From the NCBI GenBank assembly GCA_050246915.1, contig JBFWVD010000063.1, positions 1 to 26,512 on the forward strand: a DNA stretch of 26,512 nucleotides, read 5' to 3'. Source of the stretch: JBFWVD01 sp050246915. GTDB taxonomy: Bacteria; Actinomycetota; Acidimicrobiia; Acidimicrobiales; Ilumatobacteraceae. The notes under the pieces are model-generated. The model saw nothing but the letters and a program-made list of their open reading frames with translations, did no database searches and was not told the origin of the DNA. Positions 25,101-26,512 of this stretch are shown in pieces. Each line of letters opens with the position of its first letter. Position 1 is the first letter of the stretch. Both the position numbers and the translations under genes were made by a program.

Positions 25101-26512
25101 ACCTTGATGCTCCACACCTATGTGGGTGATGACGGCAACTCGGTGCGCAACATCGTTCGCCAACCACTCAAGAACTATCTGCGCAGCTCGATCTCGCTGG
25201 TGGGCGACATCCCCTCGGTGTTCCCGACGTTCGCCGGTCGCGGCAGTGACCTCGACTCGATCATGGCCACGCTCAACGACGACGAGAAGGATCAGCTGCT
25301 CGAGGCGGCCTTCGAGCGCTACTACGAACGATCCGGTCTGTTCGGCGACATCGACTCGGCCTACGAGCGTTGCTGCGAGCTCAAGTCAATTGGCGTTGAC
25401 GAGGTGGCATGCCTCATCGACTTCGGCATCCCGAACTATCTCGTGCAAGGGTCGTTCCCCCGATTGGCCGAGCTGGCCCGCCGTCTCGAGCGCCTGCGCA
25501 AGTCGGCCGAGCTCGAGCCCACCGAAGAGCCCGCCGTCGTGACGGTGGGTGGTCTCATCGCCCGTCACAACGTCACCCACCTGCAGTGCACCCCGTCGCA
25601 GGCGCGGATGTTGGTGGCCGATGCCGCCGATCGTGAGGCGCTCAAGCAGCTGCGCCATGTGTTGATCGGTGGCGAGGCGTTCCCGCCGGATCTGGCCGAC
25701 GAGCTTCGTTCCGTTCTCACCGGCCGTCTCACCAACATGTACGGACCGACCGAGACGACCATCTGGTCGCTCATCTCCGAGATCACCGGTCCCACCGGCG
25801 GCAAGGTGCCGATCGGCAAGCCCATCGCCAACACCACGATCATGGTGGCCGACGCCGAGCACCGTCCGGTGCCCGGTGGCGTCGCCGGCGAGTTGCTCAT
25901 CGGCGGACTCGGTGTCGCCCGTGGCTATCTGCACCGGCCCGAACTCACCGCCGAGCGGTTCGTCGACGTCGACCTGAACGGCACGACCCAACGGATGTAC
26001 ACCACCGGCGACCTGGTGCGCCTCGGTGCCGACGGGGTGACCGAATTCCTCGGCCGCCTCGACTTCCAGGTGAAGCTGCGCGGTCACCGCATCGAGTTGG
26101 GCGAGATCGAAGCGGCGTTGGCTGCCAACCCGTCGGTGCGCGACATCGTCGTGGTGGCCCGTCCCGACGCCAGCGGCGAACCGCAGTTGGTGGCGTACGC
26201 GACCGCGGCGGCCGGCACGAACCTCGACGCCGACGCGGTGTTGGCCGAGTTGGCCCAGCATCTGCCGGAGATCATGGTCCCACGCCATCTCGTGGTCATG
26301 GACGCCATGCCACTGACTCCCAACGGCAAGATCGACCGCAAGGCGCTCCCCGACCCGTCGGCCGGCTCGGTCCGTGGCGAGATCGTGGCTCCGGCTGGCG
26401 CCAACGAAGAGCTCGTGGCCGGTGTCTGGCAGCGGGTCCTCGGGCTCGAGGCGGTCGGCCGGGACGAGAACTTCTTCGACCTCGGAGGGCACTCCCTGCT
26501 GGCCGTCAAGGT
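22188..26512 (+). CDS. NRPS: formyltransferase - half C - A (split by LLM monooxygenase) - PCP, 3' truncated
   Basis: This NRPS initiation-type module runs 1441 codons to the window edge. Residues 1-190 form a formyl-THF-dependent formyltransferase domain with the catalytic triad Asn92, His94 and Asp130 (spacing as in Met-tRNA formyltransferase). Its C-terminal subdomain follows to ~265. Residues ~290-540 resemble only the second half of a condensation domain and have no HHxxxDG. Adenylation starts ~545: A3 is YTSGSTGKPKG (668-678) and A4 is FDISILEL with Asp714. A luciferase-like monooxygenase of the MupA/Atu3671 type (about 749-1105, with SGGRVGIAVASGW) is inserted before A5, NMYGPTETT (1183-1191). 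A7 is YTTGDLVR, A10 is NGKIDRKALP (Lys1381). The PCP has LGGHSLLAVK, with Ser1436 taking phosphopantetheine. The code DILQLGMIWK predicts glycine. ATG at 22188 follows GAGGAG (22173-22178); ATG at 22158 is an alternative. Confidence 0.95.
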   Translation, partial: MAHNVRAILIGEELLVADCSQQMIDRGHTVVAVVSSSPAVVQWAASVGVETFPFGPDLAARVAAAAPDLLVSAANLRIIPDAAIAAAKMAINFHDGPLPEIGGRNVTSWSILHGHGEHGVTWHVMTAEVDGGDILVDERFPLAPDVTALGLNAKCFEAGSRTYGRFLDALEADALERRPQPGPQKMAHRYDRPGAVTVITPASTLADLRRVHRALAIGDRVLNEMGSVRIVLNGSVFLVGAISPSDESLDAGQVRLLGDGRIAVGVADGVAELSEITNTSGNAELPSEPVLWDDSEAIAAALEADDPAMSRAETFWTARLAARSASILRVAESATDRTVALAPAWRNTGAVAAALAAVVARFSEKSAVSVTVVDQAASDRAAKLGPLARLPFVNISVDPATPSDAFVTSGRTEAERSLAKGAWLADLAARCPKVRAHQPGGDDIAVVADGVTTPVDAAIVVRISGDHADVVSRAGSDLPPNWLDAFAVLVANDPTSTAIGSVDLRSDSDRALLASVNANDRPLGPATAIEQILANLAAEPLRPSLAFGRDELTRGELLGRVAAQRATLEAQGIGAGDLVGIATPRGLDMVVAVLGTLATGAAYVPLDPGYPTERLQFMVEDAGLAAVIAPERPDWLSLDLLVVHPATTQALMSPAALPTLEDLAYVIYTSGSTGKPKGVMLEHGNLANFLVAMDEVIDHDPAGTWLAVTSLSFDISILELIWTLSRGFSVVLLPDDVNKVAAAPRNAPTLSLYYFASEGKDGNFTEPFELLLDGARFADAHGFEAVWTPERHFHDFGGPFANPSVSSAAVAAITKNIKIRAGSCVIPLHHPVRVAEEWAMVDNISGGRVGIAVASGWMPNDFILKPESYGDNKQVMVDFTAEVCALWRGETRTYEGPRGPVTLRTLPRPVQKELPVWVTTAGNPQTFVLAGKLGYNVLTHLLGQSVEEVAERTAMYRKARAEAGHEGPGQVTLMLHTYVGDDGNSVRNIVRQPLKNYLRSSISLVGDIPSVFPTFAGRGSDLDSIMATLNDDEKDQLLEAAFERYYERSGLFGDIDSAYERCCELKSIGVDEVACLIDFGIPNYLVQGSFPRLAELARRLERLRKSAELEPTEEPAVVTVGGLIARHNVTHLQCTPSQARMLVADAADREALKQLRHVLIGGEAFPPDLADELRSVLTGRLTNMYGPTETTIWSLISEITGPTGGKVPIGKPIANTTIMVADAEHRPVPGGVAGELLIGGLGVARGYLHRPELTAERFVDVDLNGTTQRMYTTGDLVRLGADGVTEFLGRLDFQVKLRGHRIELGEIEAALAANPSVRDIVVVARPDASGEPQLVAYATAAAGTNLDADAVLAELAQHLPEIMVPRHLVVMDAMPLTPNGKIDRKALPDPSAGSVRGEIVAPAGANEELVAGVWQRVLGLEAVGRDENFFDLGGHSLLAVK

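Overview
This GC-rich window most likely comes from a high-GC actinobacterium, and an Acidimicrobiia-like lineage would fit. That placement is inferred from base composition, from GTG/TTG starts, and from a gene order remembered from actinobacteria such as Mycobacterium (tRNA-Arg, argS, lysA, hom, thrC, thrB, rho, rpmE, prfA, hemK/prmC). It was not tested by a database search.

Layout: Positions 1-2257 hold small, mostly membrane or unassigned genes, including a retropepsin-like aspartic protease homologue (985-1455) behind a 62-codon partner. A minus-strand tRNA-Arg(CCG) with a hairpin beyond its 3' end (2335-2449) follows. Next comes the core block on the plus strand: argS, lysA, a conserved hypothetical gene, hom, thrC, rho, rpmE, an unassigned 339-aa gene, prfA and prmC (2560-16520). 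A minus-strand PLP decarboxylase (6100-7488) lies between the lysA unit and hom. Where thrB would be expected after thrC there is a tandem 35-bp repeat, a small minus-strand helical gene and a long rho leader. A DPP-IV-like S9 peptidase (16504-18600, minus) ends the core block and overlaps the end of prmC tail to tail.

From 18680 the content becomes accessory: a PIG-L/LmbE deacetylase, a family 2 glycosyltransferase, a GT-B glycosyltransferase, a small translationally coupled ORF, and a giant NRPS that runs off the right edge (22188-26512+). The NRPS is the highlight. Its order is formyltransferase, a half condensation-like region with no HHxxxDG motif, then an adenylation domain split between motifs A4 and A5 by a flavin luciferase-like monooxygenase, then a carrier domain. 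Read from the sequence, the binding-pocket code is DILQLGMIWK, very close to the known glycine code. This looks like an initiation module that loads, formylates and possibly alpha-oxidises glycine, in a putative glycosylated peptide pathway.

How the parts work together: argS and tRNA-Arg serve decoding of arginine. lysA, hom and thrC are aspartate-family amino-acid enzymes. rho, rpmE, prfA and prmC serve transcription termination, ribosome structure and translation termination, and PrmC methylates the GGQ motif of the PrfA encoded next to it. Several start codons lie 5-9 nt after a TANNNT-like -10 element, which suggests frequent leaderless transcripts.
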